From the NCBI GenBank assembly GCA_020725265.1, contig DYFK01000001.1:104969-168968 (forward strand): DNA of 64,000 nt, given 5' to 3'. Source of the stretch: Hydrogenophilus sp. GTDB lineage: Bacteria > Pseudomonadota > Gammaproteobacteria > Burkholderiales > Thiobacillaceae. The position numbers and the translations under genes are program-made. Position 1 is the first letter of the stretch; the number at the start of each line of letters is the position of its first letter. Under the pieces are notes generated by a model. It had not been told where the DNA came from. It worked only from the letters and a program-made list of their open reading frames with translations, and searched no databases. Shown piece after piece: positions 1 through 10,575 of the stretch.

Positions 1-1363
1 CCCGATCGATGACGTAGACCAGCAACAGCGCGAACATCAATCCACGCCTGCCATCCTCGTTCAACCGAGCCAGAAAGGCCACGGCCAGGAACCAGATGAA
101 GAACAGCGTCAATGCATGCCACCGGTAGGTCGCGCGCATGTTCTTGATCCCGGGAACCGATTCGTACGCACGGTCGAGGCCGAAATCGAAAACGCCGGCT
201 TCCCTGGGCATGTGGTACTGGTTTAACGGCTTACCCGGCACGTCCGCATCCAAGCGCCGCGCGTCATACTTCAGGGACGGTCCCAGCGACAGCAGGAAGG
301 AGAAGGCCAGCAGAAGCGCGGCCAGCCCGCGCCAACACGGTGCAAGGCGGGAATGGAAAAGGCCAAGCAGGAGAATCACCAGCGACAGACCAAGATAGCT
401 GCCGATCGCCAAGCTACCGTCTCCATAATGCTTTTCTGCCTCATATTTCACGGTCAGGCCAAGCGTATCGGCAAGCCAATGGACTCCCGAACCGGGATGC
501 AGAACGAAATACAGATCCAGCCCCATCGATCTGAACACGTCCGCGTTCTGCAGCCTGAGTTCATCCAGGGCAGGCACATACGCCTTCATCAGAACATAGG
601 CCGTACCGAACGCCAGTACATACAGCGCGCCCGCCCAGGCCAGACGCGCCAACGGCAACCTCGTTGCCGCTCCATTCCCGAGACTGGCATGGACGACGAA
701 AAAGATGCCCAGCACGAAGAACATGACATAGGTATAACCGTCCAGGAACAGCGCGAACACCACGCCAGCGATGAAACCCAAGCCATGCAGGAATCGCTTT
801 CGTGGTCTAGCCGCCGTATCCATGACCACGGAAAAACAGACCAGGGTGAGATAGGCATAGGCCGGCAACATGGCCATGCCATATGCCAACGCGGCATAGC
901 TGGCATGCAGGATCAGGAACGGCGACGACAGATAGCTGGCGGCCATGACGTACGACAGCACCCTGCCCGCTCCGAACCGCCTCGACAACCCGACCGCGCC
1001 CCAGAACGCGAACGTCAGGAAAATCATGCTGGTCAGGCCGTAGGAATCGATGCCGCTCAAGGGTAGTAGCTTGAGCAGCAAGGCCTGGAGATAGGCATAG
1101 GAAGCCCCGAACACAATCGGTGCCCCGAACGGGTACCCCATATGGGACGGATAGGACAGGAACCCACCGGTGGCCAGGGATTGGGCAAAACCGATCTGCC
1201 ACTCGACGATGCCAAGATGACCGAGCATCGTGAAAGGCACCGAGCCATATACCAGATAGACGAAGACCAGGCAGGACAGAAGCAAGAGTGCGTCACGGAC
1301 GCGTACACGCCGCGTCAATGGCGGGTCAGATCGGTCCGAGAACGTCGGGATGTGGGCGCTCAT
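1..1363 (-). CDS. Multi-pass membrane protein of the polysaccharide locus (GT-C/YfhO-like), C-terminus cut by the window edge
   Basis: Open frame from ATG at 1363 to the window edge with no stop. It is absent from the ORF track because the stop lies outside. I translated both ends and an internal stretch; many hydrophobic helices (ALLLLSCLVFVYLVYG, LMFALLLVYVID). ATGA overlap with the upstream gene. Confidence 0.8.
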   Translation of the reverse strand, partial: MSAHIPTFSDRSDPPLTRRVRVRDALLLLSCLVFVYLVYGSVPFTMLGHLGIVEWQIGFAQSLATGGFLSYPSHMGYPFGAPIVFGASYAYLQALLLKLLPLSGIDSYGLTSMIFLTFAFWGAVGLSRRFGAGRVLSYVMAASYLSSPFLILHASYAALAYGMAMLPAYAYLTLVCFSVVMDTAARPRKRFLHGLGFIAGVVFALFLDGYTYVMFFVLGIFFVVHASLGNGAATRLPLARLAWAGALYVLAFGTAYVLMKAYVPALDELRLQNADVFRSMGLDLYFVLHPGSGVHWLADTLGLTVKYEAEKHYGDGSLAIGSYLGLSLVILLLGLFHSRLAPCWRGLAALLLAFSFLLSLGPSLKYDARRLDADVPGKPLNQYHMPREAGVFDFGLDRAYESVPGIKNMRATYRWHALTLFFIWFLAVAFLARLNEDGRRGLMFALLLVYVIDR

Positions 1364-2673
1364 GCCAAGGTATCGGCGGTAGGTTCGTTGAACACGCGCA
1401 GTGGCCCCGCGGTCTCTTCCAGCGCCAGCAACCGGGCCGAGCCACCCCAGCCGGTCAGTAGCGAAGCGAAATGCCCGACCGCCGAAAGCATCGGCTCCGC
1501 CTTGCCGATCGAGCGTATCGTCCGGATCAAGACTCCGGCGTAATTTTCCGCCGTGAATACGCGCCTGGCCCATTCGCGCCCCATTCCGGCAAGGGAATGG
1601 CGAAAAACCGGATCCTCGGCCAGCCGTTCCAGCGCCATCCGGATTCCTCGAAGTTCGTCGACCGGATCGATCTTGACCACGCAGTCATCGGGTAGCTCGC
1701 GATAGAAGCCGGTGTCGGTCACCAGCGTCGGCTTGCCGTGCAACAGGGACTCGATGGCGGAAGCGGAAGCCGCTTCGAGGCTGGGCCAACGCAGGCAACT
1801 GACCACATCGGCGCGCGCGAATGCCCTGGTCAGCTCGTGCTGGCCGACTTCTCCGGAAATGACCAGATCGACCCCGCGCTCCGCGGCCAGGGCTGTGAGC
1901 GAGCGAGCCGTCTCCGCCTCGATCTTCCCGACCAGGCGATAGCGCACCCGATCACGCAGCGACGCACTGTCGCCGATCGCCCGGATCATGCTCGCGACCC
2001 GCTTGTTCGGATTCACGTGTCCGATGGTCAGCAGATGCAACTTGCCATCGTCAGCGGATGGCGCCGCGCCACCGGATTCATCCGGCACCGCGTCATAGGC
2101 AAGGGGCGCGACAAGAACCGGCCCCGGGCAGGACCGAAGGACCCGATCCAGTCCCCAGCGACTATGGGTGACAACCGCTCTCGCCATGGCGCAAACCCAC
2201 TCGGTCATCGGCGACGCGTCGCGCGTACCATCGATGAACGACGCACTGTCCGGATAGGCGAAGAAACGGTCGGCGACATCCTTGCCGTACCAGGAGTCGA
2301 GGACTGCCAGTGCCTGTTCCCGGCGCGTGCCCGACCAGCCGTAAAACAGGTGACCAAGAAAGAAATCGTGCAGACAAACGATGCCGGGATGGCCCGGCAA
2401 CCACTCCATGCAGCCGCGATGGAATTCCAGATTGTCGCCAATCTGATAGATCAGGGCGTCCGCCCCTTCCACATGTCGGCGTAGCCCCCGGGCGTCATTC
2501 CAGGGTACGGCGGACACGCCGAAATCATGCGTGTCGGTATCGAGCAGACTTGCATCCTCGGTCCGCGCCACGGTGACGGCATGACCCTGGGCGATCAAGG
2601 CGCGGCTGACCAGGCTGGCCATGCGCCCGATCGCGGATGCGGTGGTCGCGGGGGTGAACAGGACGAGTTTCAT
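1360..2673 (-). CDS. Glycosyltransferase family 4 (group 1)
   Basis: MKLVLFTPATTASAIGRMASLVSRALIAQGHAV start inside the 1360..2826 ORF; GT4-type C-terminal half (TIGHVNPNKRVASMIRAI, SLEAASASAIESLLHGKPTLVTD); overlaps both neighbours. Confidence 0.85.
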   Translation of the reverse strand: MKLVLFTPATTASAIGRMASLVSRALIAQGHAVTVARTEDASLLDTDTHDFGVSAVPWNDARGLRRHVEGADALIYQIGDNLEFHRGCMEWLPGHPGIVCLHDFFLGHLFYGWSGTRREQALAVLDSWYGKDVADRFFAYPDSASFIDGTRDASPMTEWVCAMARAVVTHSRWGLDRVLRSCPGPVLVAPLAYDAVPDESGGAAPSADDGKLHLLTIGHVNPNKRVASMIRAIGDSASLRDRVRYRLVGKIEAETARSLTALAAERGVDLVISGEVGQHELTRAFARADVVSCLRWPSLEAASASAIESLLHGKPTLVTDTGFYRELPDDCVVKIDPVDELRGIRMALERLAEDPVFRHSLAGMGREWARRVFTAENYAGVLIRTIRSIGKAEPMLSAVGHFASLLTGWGGSARLLALEETAGPLRVFNEPTADTLA

Positions 2674-3707
2674 TTCAACAACATCTCCACCGTGCTCGGC
2701 CAATCGACGCCGATAGCGAGCCACGAAGCCCGCGCCGCCTCGCCCAAATCGCGGGTGCGCATGGGGTTCCGGAAAACCATGTCGATCGCCCCGGCGAGCG
2801 CCGCCGCTGTCGGCTCCACCACCCATCCGGTCTCGCCATGCCTGGCCAGACCGAGCACGCCGCCACTATCGGTTGTCGACAGGATCGGCTTGCCCGCCGT
2901 CGCCGCTTCCATGGCGACATAGCCAAGCGAGTCCTCGTCGAACGGCAGATAGGCCACGGCGGCGGATTCGTTCACGTAGCGGGCGTAGGTTTCCCTGGGC
3001 AGGAAGCGCAGATCGAGCTCTACGCGATCCGCGAGTCCCAATCGTTCCACGGCCTCGCGAAGCCGCTCCGCATCAGCGGGATGGTCCGGCGGACCGGCGA
3101 TGACCAGCCTGGCCTCGCGACCTGCGCTGGCCATGGCCTCCAGCAGCAGATGCTGACGCTTCATGCCATTCACCCGGCCACCGGCGAACACATAGTTGCC
3201 GGCCTGCCCGCCCGCGAACCGCTCCGGATCGTTGACCGGCGGCGGCAATACCCGGGCCGCAATGCCGTTGTATTTGGCCAGTCGGGCACGGGTCACTTCC
3301 GAGTTGGTATAGATGTGGCGGCTTTCCGCGAAACATTCCTGGTCGGCATTGCGGATCAGGTCGCGAATTTCCTCGCCTTGCGGGCCGTGAGGCAGATTGG
3401 TCTGGCCGGCATCGAACAGATCGTAGGCCTGACGGTATTGATGCAGCAGCCATAGCGTCTTGCGCGCGTGCCGGATCAGATAAGCGGGAAATTTCAGGGC
3501 GATGACGTGATCGACGTTCCAGAGCTCCAGCGCGCGGACCATCAGCATCTGGGACGGGATACGCGTGGCCGGCTCCCATTGGAAAGGGATGCGCAGGCTT
3601 TCCGCTTCGTGGCCGGCCAGGACCAGATTCCGGACCAGATGCGTCGCAAGCTCCTCGGCGCCGCCCCAAACGAACGGCGCCATGTTGTTGACCACCAGTA
3701 CTTTCAT
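2670..3707 (-). CDS. Glycosyltransferase family 4
   Basis: MKVLVVNNMAPFVWGGAEELATHLVRNL... LPFDEDSLGYVAMEAATAGKPILSTTDSGG. Confidence 0.88.
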   Translation of the reverse strand: MKVLVVNNMAPFVWGGAEELATHLVRNLVLAGHEAESLRIPFQWEPATRIPSQMLMVRALELWNVDHVIALKFPAYLIRHARKTLWLLHQYRQAYDLFDAGQTNLPHGPQGEEIRDLIRNADQECFAESRHIYTNSEVTRARLAKYNGIAARVLPPPVNDPERFAGGQAGNYVFAGGRVNGMKRQHLLLEAMASAGREARLVIAGPPDHPADAERLREAVERLGLADRVELDLRFLPRETYARYVNESAAVAYLPFDEDSLGYVAMEAATAGKPILSTTDSGGVLGLARHGETGWVVEPTAAALAGAIDMVFRNPMRTRDLGEAARASWLAIGVDWPSTVEMLLK

Positions 3708-3786
3708 TTCGACTCCACCGGATCGCCCCGGAAACAGGGACTGCCCGCTGCCGGAAAAGACGTGCGCGACGGGCTACGGGGCAGCC

Positions 3787-4821
3787 TCATGCCAGCAATC
3801 TCCGCAGTGCATGCCCCCAGGAAATACCCAGCTCGCCAAGTCGGGCCTGGGCACGCGCGCCCATCGCCTCGCTGGCGGCGCGATCCAGATACAGCCTGTC
3901 CATCGCCTCGGCGATGGCTTGTGGAGTCGGCTCGACCACGTAACCGTTGTCGCCATCCCGCGCCAACTCCAGAACGCCACCGGAATCGGTCGTGGTCAGC
4001 ACGGCCTTGCGCGCATGGGCGGCCTCGACGCTGGGATAACCATAGGAATCCTCATCATGCGGCAGATACGCGGCGGCCAGACAGTCCGCCAGGTATTCGA
4101 CCTTTTCCTCCTCGCTGATCCAACGATCCTCCAGCGTCACCCGCTCACGCGCGCCCGACTCGGCGATCTGCCGGCGCAGGCTCGCCGGGTAATCCGATCC
4201 GGCACTGGTGCCGCACAGACGCAGGCGGACGGGAGTACGGGTATGGCGCATCGCCTGGATCAGCAAATGCTGGCGTTTGTGGTGCTCCAGACGGCAAATG
4301 CAAACGATTTCGTCGTTGTAACCCCGGCAATGGAAGCGCTCCGACTGGAACACCGGGGGATACAACACTTCGCCATCGACCCGGTTGAACTGCTTGAGGC
4401 GATCCGCGACCACCCTGGAGTTGGTGAATATCCGCTTCGACTCGCGTAGCCCGGCATCGTCGGCGGCACGCAGGGCATCCCGAATGCCACGATGTTTCAG
4501 GTCGTCGGGAAAACCTCGATAAGGACTGTTCCAGAGATCGTAATAAGCCCGGATATGGTGGATGAACCACAGTACCTTGTGGCGATGCGGAATCAGATGG
4601 GCCTGAGGCCGGAAACAGATGATGCGGTCCGCCGCGTCCAGATCAACCCAGCGGTAGGCCGCCATCTGGCGAAACAGCAGCTCCGGCGTATCGACCTGCG
4701 GAAGATAGACCCGCTCGACCTGGTGCCCCTCTTGCTCCAGATGAAACTGGAGCCACTCGACGATGTTCCGCGCGCCACCATGAACAAATGGGACAAAAGA
4801 CGAACACAACGCGATCTTCAT
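3787..4821 (-). CDS. Glycosyltransferase family 4, paralogous to the preceding gene
   Basis: MKIALCSSFVPFVHGGARNIVEWLQFHL... LPHDEDSYGYPSVEAAHARKAVLTTTDSGG. Confidence 0.88.
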   Translation of the reverse strand: MKIALCSSFVPFVHGGARNIVEWLQFHLEQEGHQVERVYLPQVDTPELLFRQMAAYRWVDLDAADRIICFRPQAHLIPHRHKVLWFIHHIRAYYDLWNSPYRGFPDDLKHRGIRDALRAADDAGLRESKRIFTNSRVVADRLKQFNRVDGEVLYPPVFQSERFHCRGYNDEIVCICRLEHHKRQHLLIQAMRHTRTPVRLRLCGTSAGSDYPASLRRQIAESGARERVTLEDRWISEEEKVEYLADCLAAAYLPHDEDSYGYPSVEAAHARKAVLTTTDSGGVLELARDGDNGYVVEPTPQAIAEAMDRLYLDRAASEAMGARAQARLGELGISWGHALRRLLA

Positions 4822-4824
4822 GAT

Positions 4825-5925
4825 TCAGGACAGGAGCGAAGCCAGGGCGCCGGCGATCCTGTCGACATCCGCACGGGACAAATCCCGATGTGTCGGCAGA
4901 TTGATGCCCCGCTGGGCCCAGACATCGGCCACCGGGTAGGACGCGTCGGATCGATAGGGCGGCATCACGTGCATGGGATGGAATACGGGTCGGGTTTCGA
5001 TCCCGGCTTCATCCAGACGGCGCATGACCTCGTCCCGCCTCGATGCCTCCCCCTCGCGCAGGAAGATGTTGTACATCCAGTAGACGTGCCGCGCCCAGGA
5101 GGCCTGCCCGGGCAAAACGATCCGCTCGCCAAACCCGGCCAGCGCCTGATCGTACCAGCCGGCCAGCCGGTGCCTGTCGGCGAGCGCTTCGTCGATCATC
5201 TCCAGTTGCGCCAGACCGATCGCGGCCTGGATGTTGGTCATCCGGTAGTTGTAGCCGACCACGGGAAACCAGTAGCGGCGCGCCGGATCCATGCCCTGGC
5301 CGCGGAACAACCTGAGGCGCGCGGCCAGTTCGTCATCGTCGGTGGTGACCATGCCCCCCTCGCCGGTGGTGATGATCTTGTTGCCGAAAAAGCTGAACGT
5401 CGCGCACGTGCCCAGACCACCAACCCGACGGCCACCAACCTCCGCGCCATGCGCTTCGGCGGCATCCTCGACCACCCACAAACCATGACGTCGCGCGATC
5501 GCGTCGATTGCCGCCATGTCCGCCGGATGCCCGTACAGGTGCACCGGGATGATGCCGCGCGTCTTGTCGGTGATCCTGCGCTCGATGTCCTCCGGATCGA
5601 GATTCAACGTGCCCGGCTGGACGTCCGCAAGCACCGGGGTCGCCCCGCAGTAACGGACCGCGTTCGCGGTCGCGATATAGGTCACCGTCGGCACGATGAC
5701 CTCGTCGCCAGGCCGAAGATCCAACGCCACCAGCGCAAGGTGGAGCGCGGTCGTGCCGTTGTTGGTGGCGATCGCGTGACGAACGCCACAGTACCGGGCG
5801 AATGCTTCTTCGAAAGCGGTAATGTATTTTCCGATTGAAGAAATCCAGTTGCTGTCGAGGCAATCGAGCACGTATTTCTTCTCGTTGCCCGCCAATCTGG
5901 GTTGCGCCACGAAAATTCTATCCAT
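4825..5925 (-). CDS. per: DegT/DnrJ/EryC1 aminotransferase, GDP-perosamine synthase type
   Basis: VAQPRLAGNEKKYVLDCLDSNWISSIGKYITAFEEAFARYCGVRHAIATNNGTTALHLAL; FFGNKIITTGEGGMVTT (PLP lysine region); RPVFHPMHVMPPY. Strong recalled resemblance to perosamine synthases; next to an acetyltransferase, same locus as gmd. Confidence 0.85.
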   Translation of the reverse strand: MDRIFVAQPRLAGNEKKYVLDCLDSNWISSIGKYITAFEEAFARYCGVRHAIATNNGTTALHLALVALDLRPGDEVIVPTVTYIATANAVRYCGATPVLADVQPGTLNLDPEDIERRITDKTRGIIPVHLYGHPADMAAIDAIARRHGLWVVEDAAEAHGAEVGGRRVGGLGTCATFSFFGNKIITTGEGGMVTTDDDELAARLRLFRGQGMDPARRYWFPVVGYNYRMTNIQAAIGLAQLEMIDEALADRHRLAGWYDQALAGFGERIVLPGQASWARHVYWMYNIFLREGEASRRDEVMRRLDEAGIETRPVFHPMHVMPPYRSDASYPVADVWAQRGINLPTHRDLSRADVDRIAGALASLLS

Positions 5926-6562
5926 GATCCACTCTATGCATTGTCAACACCCTGGCGGGAACCCCGACGGCGGTCGCCCGGTCGCCGATGTCTGAAATGA
6001 CGACCGCGCCCGCGCCGATCACGGCGTATTCGCCAATCACGATTTCCGGGATCACCTTGCAACCGATACCGAGCAGACTCCCGTCCCCCACCGACACGTT
6101 ACCCGCCAACGCCGACTGTGGGCCGATGTGAACCGCCCGGCCGATCCGGCAATCATGGTCCACCACCGCACCGGTATTGATGATGGCCAGATCGGCGATG
6201 ACGCTATCCGCGTTGACCACCGCGCCCGCCATGATCGCAACCCCGGCGCCAACAACCGCGCTTGGCGAAATCACCGCGTTCGGACTGACCGCGTTCACCA
6301 GTTCATAGCCGAGCGTGTTGCCCAGCCCCGCCAATCGATCACGCAGGCGTCCATCGCCGATCGCGACGAACAAGCGGTTGTATCCAGCCTCGCGCAGGTC
6401 GGCGAGATGATCGTCGCCAACCCGCACGGGCACACCCAGACAGGACTCCGTCGCATTCGCTCCGGCGATGCAGAAAGCCACCGTTTCCCCCATCGCGCGC
6501 AACAGTTCGATGCAGACCTTGGCATGCCCGCCCGCGCCAACCATCACGATCTCACGCCTCAT
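5918..6562 (-). CDS. NeuD/PglD-family sugar O/N-acetyltransferase
   Basis: MRREIVMVGAGGHAKVCIELLRAMG N-terminus and left-handed beta-helix hexapeptide repeats (VVGAGVAIMAGAVVNADSVIADLAIINTGAVVDHDCRIG). Confidence 0.88.
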   Translation of the reverse strand: MRREIVMVGAGGHAKVCIELLRAMGETVAFCIAGANATESCLGVPVRVGDDHLADLREAGYNRLFVAIGDGRLRDRLAGLGNTLGYELVNAVSPNAVISPSAVVGAGVAIMAGAVVNADSVIADLAIINTGAVVDHDCRIGRAVHIGPQSALAGNVSVGDGSLLGIGCKVIPEIVIGEYAVIGAGAVVISDIGDRATAVGVPARVLTMHRVDHG

Positions 6563-8208
6563 GACGCCCCCTCCAGACCGGCCCTCGCCCACGCGGCGGA
6601 GTGCGGTCTGGCGAAAAACAGGTTCATGGACTCGGCCCCCGCGCCGCCATCGCCTGGCAGCGGAGTCAGTTCGCCGGAATGCTCGTCGATCATCATGGGC
6701 TGGAAACCGAGTGCCGCGAACCCGGCGAACCATTGTTCGGCGGTCAGCCCGGCGCGCTCGATGTGGGATCGTCCGAATTCGACGATCAATCCGACATCCG
6801 GATTGTTGGCGAGCACCGATCTCGCGCCATCGATCACATCCGCCTCGGCGCCTTCGACATCGATCTTGATCAGGGTCACCGAGATATCCGAGCCGATCGC
6901 ATCGTCCAAACGCATCACCATGACCTCCGCGGCGGCTCCGGTCGCGGCCTGTCGGGCCAGCGGGAACAGGGAATGGTGTCCGCTGGTGGCGCCCAGATAT
7001 AACGTCCTCGGCCCATTTTCGCGGGACAATGCCACGGGGTGGACCTCGGCCAGATCGGAAACGCCATTGATCCAGAGCGTCCTTTCCAGCAATGCCCGCG
7101 TGACCTGGCAGGGTTCGAACGCCAGTATGCGGCCATGCCCCCGCAGCGCGCGGGCCGCCGCCAGCACGTGCATGCCGACATTGGCGCCGGCATCGATGAA
7201 GTGGTCGCCCGGCCGCAAATACCGCTCGATCAGGCATCGAACGCCGGGCTCCAGCTCGCCTCGATCCAGCAGGATCGCCAGCAAGGCGGGATCGGTGGCG
7301 GCGCAGAGCACATAACCCACCTCCGTACGAACCAGCACTTCCCCGGCGCCGCAATTGACGGCGACCCTCCGGGCCGCCGCGAGGCCGTAAGCTTCCATAC
7401 GGTCCAGTTGCGGCTTCATGTCGACCAGGGACTGGCGGGCCGCCAACAGTTCAGCCGCAACGTCTCGTTGCTCGTCAAGAACCCGGTCGACCCGCCCGGA
7501 CAACGCCGCGACCGGCGCCAACCCTTCGATCAGGGCATCGACCCGCCGAGCCTGCAAGACCCCGGTTTCCGATATTTCCCGGGACAATTCTTTCCACGAC
7601 GCGGAGCTGACATCACTCGCATGATCGACCCGAGACTCGACACCCGCGAGCCTGGCGGCTAGATCGACCGACGCTGCCCGCGCCTCGCCGATCGAACCCG
7701 CGAGTTCCGCCTGTCCGGCCCGGAGGCAGGCGACCTCCTGGCGGAGCGCTTCCAGCAAATGCCGGTTATCGAAACGCGACTGCGCGCCATCGAGGAAATA
7801 CGTTCTCAGCCGGGACAGGACCGGCTCCGAGACGGTGAACAAGGCTTGAAACAGTCGATCACGAAACCTGGCGCGCGGGCCACCAGCGCATCCAGGATCA
7901 TCCGGCTTCCTGATGTCTTCGCCGGCCACGGGCATCGTATTTTTCCTTTCCAGGTTGGCGATGAACACGTCGACATCCACGCCATCCCTGACCACCCGGT
8001 TTCCGATCCAACGGTCCGCCGCTGGCGCGCTCGACGAGGCCTGTCTGGCCGCCTCATCCGCATCCTCGATGGCGCGAGCGTCGGGGCGCGGCCTCATGTA
8101 CAACCTTTCGGCGACACCATGAACGCCAAGCACACGGCTGAGCGCGATGCATCGCGCCCGCAAGGCCGGCCGCGCATCAATGAAATCGATCAATCTGAAC
8201 AACGGCAT
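6559..8208 (-). CDS. FkbM-family methyltransferase with N-terminal extension
   Basis: FIDAGANVGMHVLAAARALRGHGRILAFEP and LIKIDVEGAEADVIDGA are FkbM motifs. Confidence 0.85.
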   Translation of the reverse strand: MPLFRLIDFIDARPALRARCIALSRVLGVHGVAERLYMRPRPDARAIEDADEAARQASSSAPAADRWIGNRVVRDGVDVDVFIANLERKNTMPVAGEDIRKPDDPGCAGGPRARFRDRLFQALFTVSEPVLSRLRTYFLDGAQSRFDNRHLLEALRQEVACLRAGQAELAGSIGEARAASVDLAARLAGVESRVDHASDVSSASWKELSREISETGVLQARRVDALIEGLAPVAALSGRVDRVLDEQRDVAAELLAARQSLVDMKPQLDRMEAYGLAAARRVAVNCGAGEVLVRTEVGYVLCAATDPALLAILLDRGELEPGVRCLIERYLRPGDHFIDAGANVGMHVLAAARALRGHGRILAFEPCQVTRALLERTLWINGVSDLAEVHPVALSRENGPRTLYLGATSGHHSLFPLARQAATGAAAEVMVMRLDDAIGSDISVTLIKIDVEGAEADVIDGARSVLANNPDVGLIVEFGRSHIERAGLTAEQWFAGFAALGFQPMMIDEHSGELTPLPGDGGAGAESMNLFFARPHSAAWARAGLEGAS

Positions 8209-8326
8209 GCCGACCCAGGCGGAAGTATTGGGGAGATCACCAGAAGGTGGTCACGCCACCATGCCGTCGCGATGATGGACTGCGCGACAGCCCATACCGT
8301 CGCCAGGAACGAATGACGATCGTCAC

Positions 8327-9508
8327 TCATGAGTCCAGCACATCCGCGTACACCGCGATCGTCCGCTCCGCGCAACGATCCCAGGTCGCGCGCCTTGCGA
8401 TCTCGACACCCAACCGGGTCGCCGACGCCCGCCAGGTATCGTTCTCCAGCAGATTTCGCAATCCCTCGCGCATCGCGTCGTGATCCTCGGGATCGACCAG
8501 CCATGCGGCGCCATCGGCCACTTCCGGCAGGGAAGACCGGTTCGCCGCAAGGATCGGCACGCCGCTGGCCATGGCCTCGAGAACCGGCAGGCCATAGCCT
8601 TCGTAGATCGATGGGTAGCAGAACGCATGAGCACCGGCATAGAGGCTGGGTAGATCGGCATCCGGCACGAACCCCAGATGCCGGACCCAGCCGGATCGCC
8701 CACCGCGTTCCAGTCGCGCGAGAATGTCGTCGTTGAGCCAGCCGGGCGCCCCGGCCAGGACCAATGGAAAGTCTTGCCGCAGCCGATCGGGCAAGACCTC
8801 ATAGGCATCCAGCAATTCGATGATCTTCTTCCTTGGCTCCACCGTGGATACGCACAAGGCGTAGCGTTTCCAGCCCAAGCCATATCGACCGAGCACCGGT
8901 CGCGCTTCCGGTTCGGTGCGTGGATGGAAAGCGGCGGATACACCAAGGTGAACGGCCGTGACCTTGGTGTTCGGCCAGCCGAAATAATCGATCACTTCGC
9001 GCCGCGCGAACTCCGAATCGACAAGGATGTGATCGGCCCGCCTCAGCGTCCTGGACATTTCCAGATCGAACAGTTTCCTGCGCGCGTCGGGGTGCGACTC
9101 CGGAAACCGGTAGATGGAGAGATCGTGCACCGTCGCGATGGAACGCCCCGGAAAATCAGGCAGAAAAAAGTTGGGGGAGTGATAAAGATGGTCATCGAAA
9201 TGTCGCAACAGATGTCGACGCCAGGTCTGCATCAGCAAGCTGTAACCTTGCACCGCCCAGATCTGGCCCGACAGCTTTTTCCTGAGTCCGAGCACGGCCC
9301 CGTTCGCGAAGCGGGAGGGTGTCACGGCGGGCGCCGGCCGCCGCCCCCCCGTCAAACTCGCCAGGTCGGAAGCCCAGCCCGCCATCGCCAGCAGGCGCAG
9401 ATCATCGATGCGCGCGTTCGCGGCCAGCCTCGAAGCCAGCTCCCAGGCGTAGCGTCCGATCCCGGTCAGCGGTGGAAAGATCGCATCCACCGCGAAGATC
9501 ACCTTCAT
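8327..9508 (-). CDS. Glycosyltransferase family 4 (mannosyl/rhamnosyl type)
   Basis: VDAIFPPLTGIGRYAWELA, YHSPNFFLPDFPGRSIATVHDLS, PSIYEGYGLPVLEAMASGVPILAANRSSLPEV. Confidence 0.9.
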   Translation of the reverse strand: MKVIFAVDAIFPPLTGIGRYAWELASRLAANARIDDLRLLAMAGWASDLASLTGGRRPAPAVTPSRFANGAVLGLRKKLSGQIWAVQGYSLLMQTWRRHLLRHFDDHLYHSPNFFLPDFPGRSIATVHDLSIYRFPESHPDARRKLFDLEMSRTLRRADHILVDSEFARREVIDYFGWPNTKVTAVHLGVSAAFHPRTEPEARPVLGRYGLGWKRYALCVSTVEPRKKIIELLDAYEVLPDRLRQDFPLVLAGAPGWLNDDILARLERGGRSGWVRHLGFVPDADLPSLYAGAHAFCYPSIYEGYGLPVLEAMASGVPILAANRSSLPEVADGAAWLVDPEDHDAMREGLRNLLENDTWRASATRLGVEIARRATWDRCAERTIAVYADVLDS

Positions 9509-10395
9509 GTCTCCACCTCGAGCATCCAGCGCAGCGTATCGACCAGGGGAATGTCATCAAGCTGTCCGGTGGCCTGATCCAGCTTGTCCCTCGATCCCGA
9601 CAATCGCCTGACTTCATTCCGCCGCGCATAGGTGGGATTGACGCGCACCGGCATGCGATAGCCGGTGATGTCCGCCATCAGTTCCAGCACTTCGGTCGGG
9701 CTGTATGCGCGGCCGGAGCAGATGTTGTAGACCTCGCCCGGCACGCCGGACGCCAGCAGGGCCCGATACCGCGCCGCGACCACGCGCACGTCGGAAAAAT
9801 CGCGAACGACATCAAGATTGCCCAGTTCGATCACAGCGGCGCGCCGCCGGTAATGGCCGACGATCTTGGGCAACAGAAAGCTTTCCGATTGTCCTACACC
9901 GCTGTAATTGAACGGCCGCGCGATGATGACCGGCAGTTTGTCCAGCCACAGCCGCGACATATGTTCCATCGCCAGCTTGCTGACGGCGTAATCGTTGACC
10001 GGCGCGACCGGCGTTTCCTCGTCGATCGATTCGACATCGGCATTGCCGTATACGTTGGCGCTGCTCGCCAGCAGGACCGCGCGCGGGATGGCCGGACCAC
10101 TGGCAAGCGCCGCCAGCAAATTGCGCGTGCCGATGATATTGACCCGGTAAATGGCCTCGACATCGTCATGTTCGACGAAGGAAATCGCGGCCAGATGGAC
10201 GACGACATCGGGCCGGATCGCCGACACGGCCCGACGCGTGGCGACGGCATCGAGCAGATCGACCCGATTCTCGCCATCCCTCAAGCCATGCACCTCATAA
10301 CCGGCGCGTTCGAGTTCCGCCGCCACGTAACGGCCGGTGAATCCCCTGATGCCGGTCACCAGGGCACGACCACCAGCTCCCACCATCGGCATCAC
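9505..10395 (-). CDS. rmd: NAD(P)-dependent epimerase/dehydratase, probable GDP-6-deoxy-D-lyxo-4-hexulose reductase
   Basis: ALVTGIRGFTGRYVAAELERAGYEVHG, SSANVYGN, YAVSKLAMEHM (YxxxK), NYSGVGQSESFLLPKIV; adjacent to gmd. Confidence 0.8.
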   Translation of the reverse strand: MMPMVGAGGRALVTGIRGFTGRYVAAELERAGYEVHGLRDGENRVDLLDAVATRRAVSAIRPDVVVHLAAISFVEHDDVEAIYRVNIIGTRNLLAALASGPAIPRAVLLASSANVYGNADVESIDEETPVAPVNDYAVSKLAMEHMSRLWLDKLPVIIARPFNYSGVGQSESFLLPKIVGHYRRRAAVIELGNLDVVRDFSDVRVVAARYRALLASGVPGEVYNICSGRAYSPTEVLELMADITGYRMPVRVNPTYARRNEVRRLSGSRDKLDQATGQLDDIPLVDTLRWMLEVET

Positions 10396-10575
10396 CCGGC
10401 CTTTCCCTCAAGCCACGCGCGCGGAGCAGGCGGGAACACGGGTTTCAGAGGGAAAATCGCGCCGGATCGGTCAAATCCGGCCAGATCGATCTCACGGCAA
10501 CGGCCCGGCGGTGAAACGTCCGGATTATCCGGATCGACTTCGGAAGCGCACGAACGAGCCATCCTGATCCGCCGA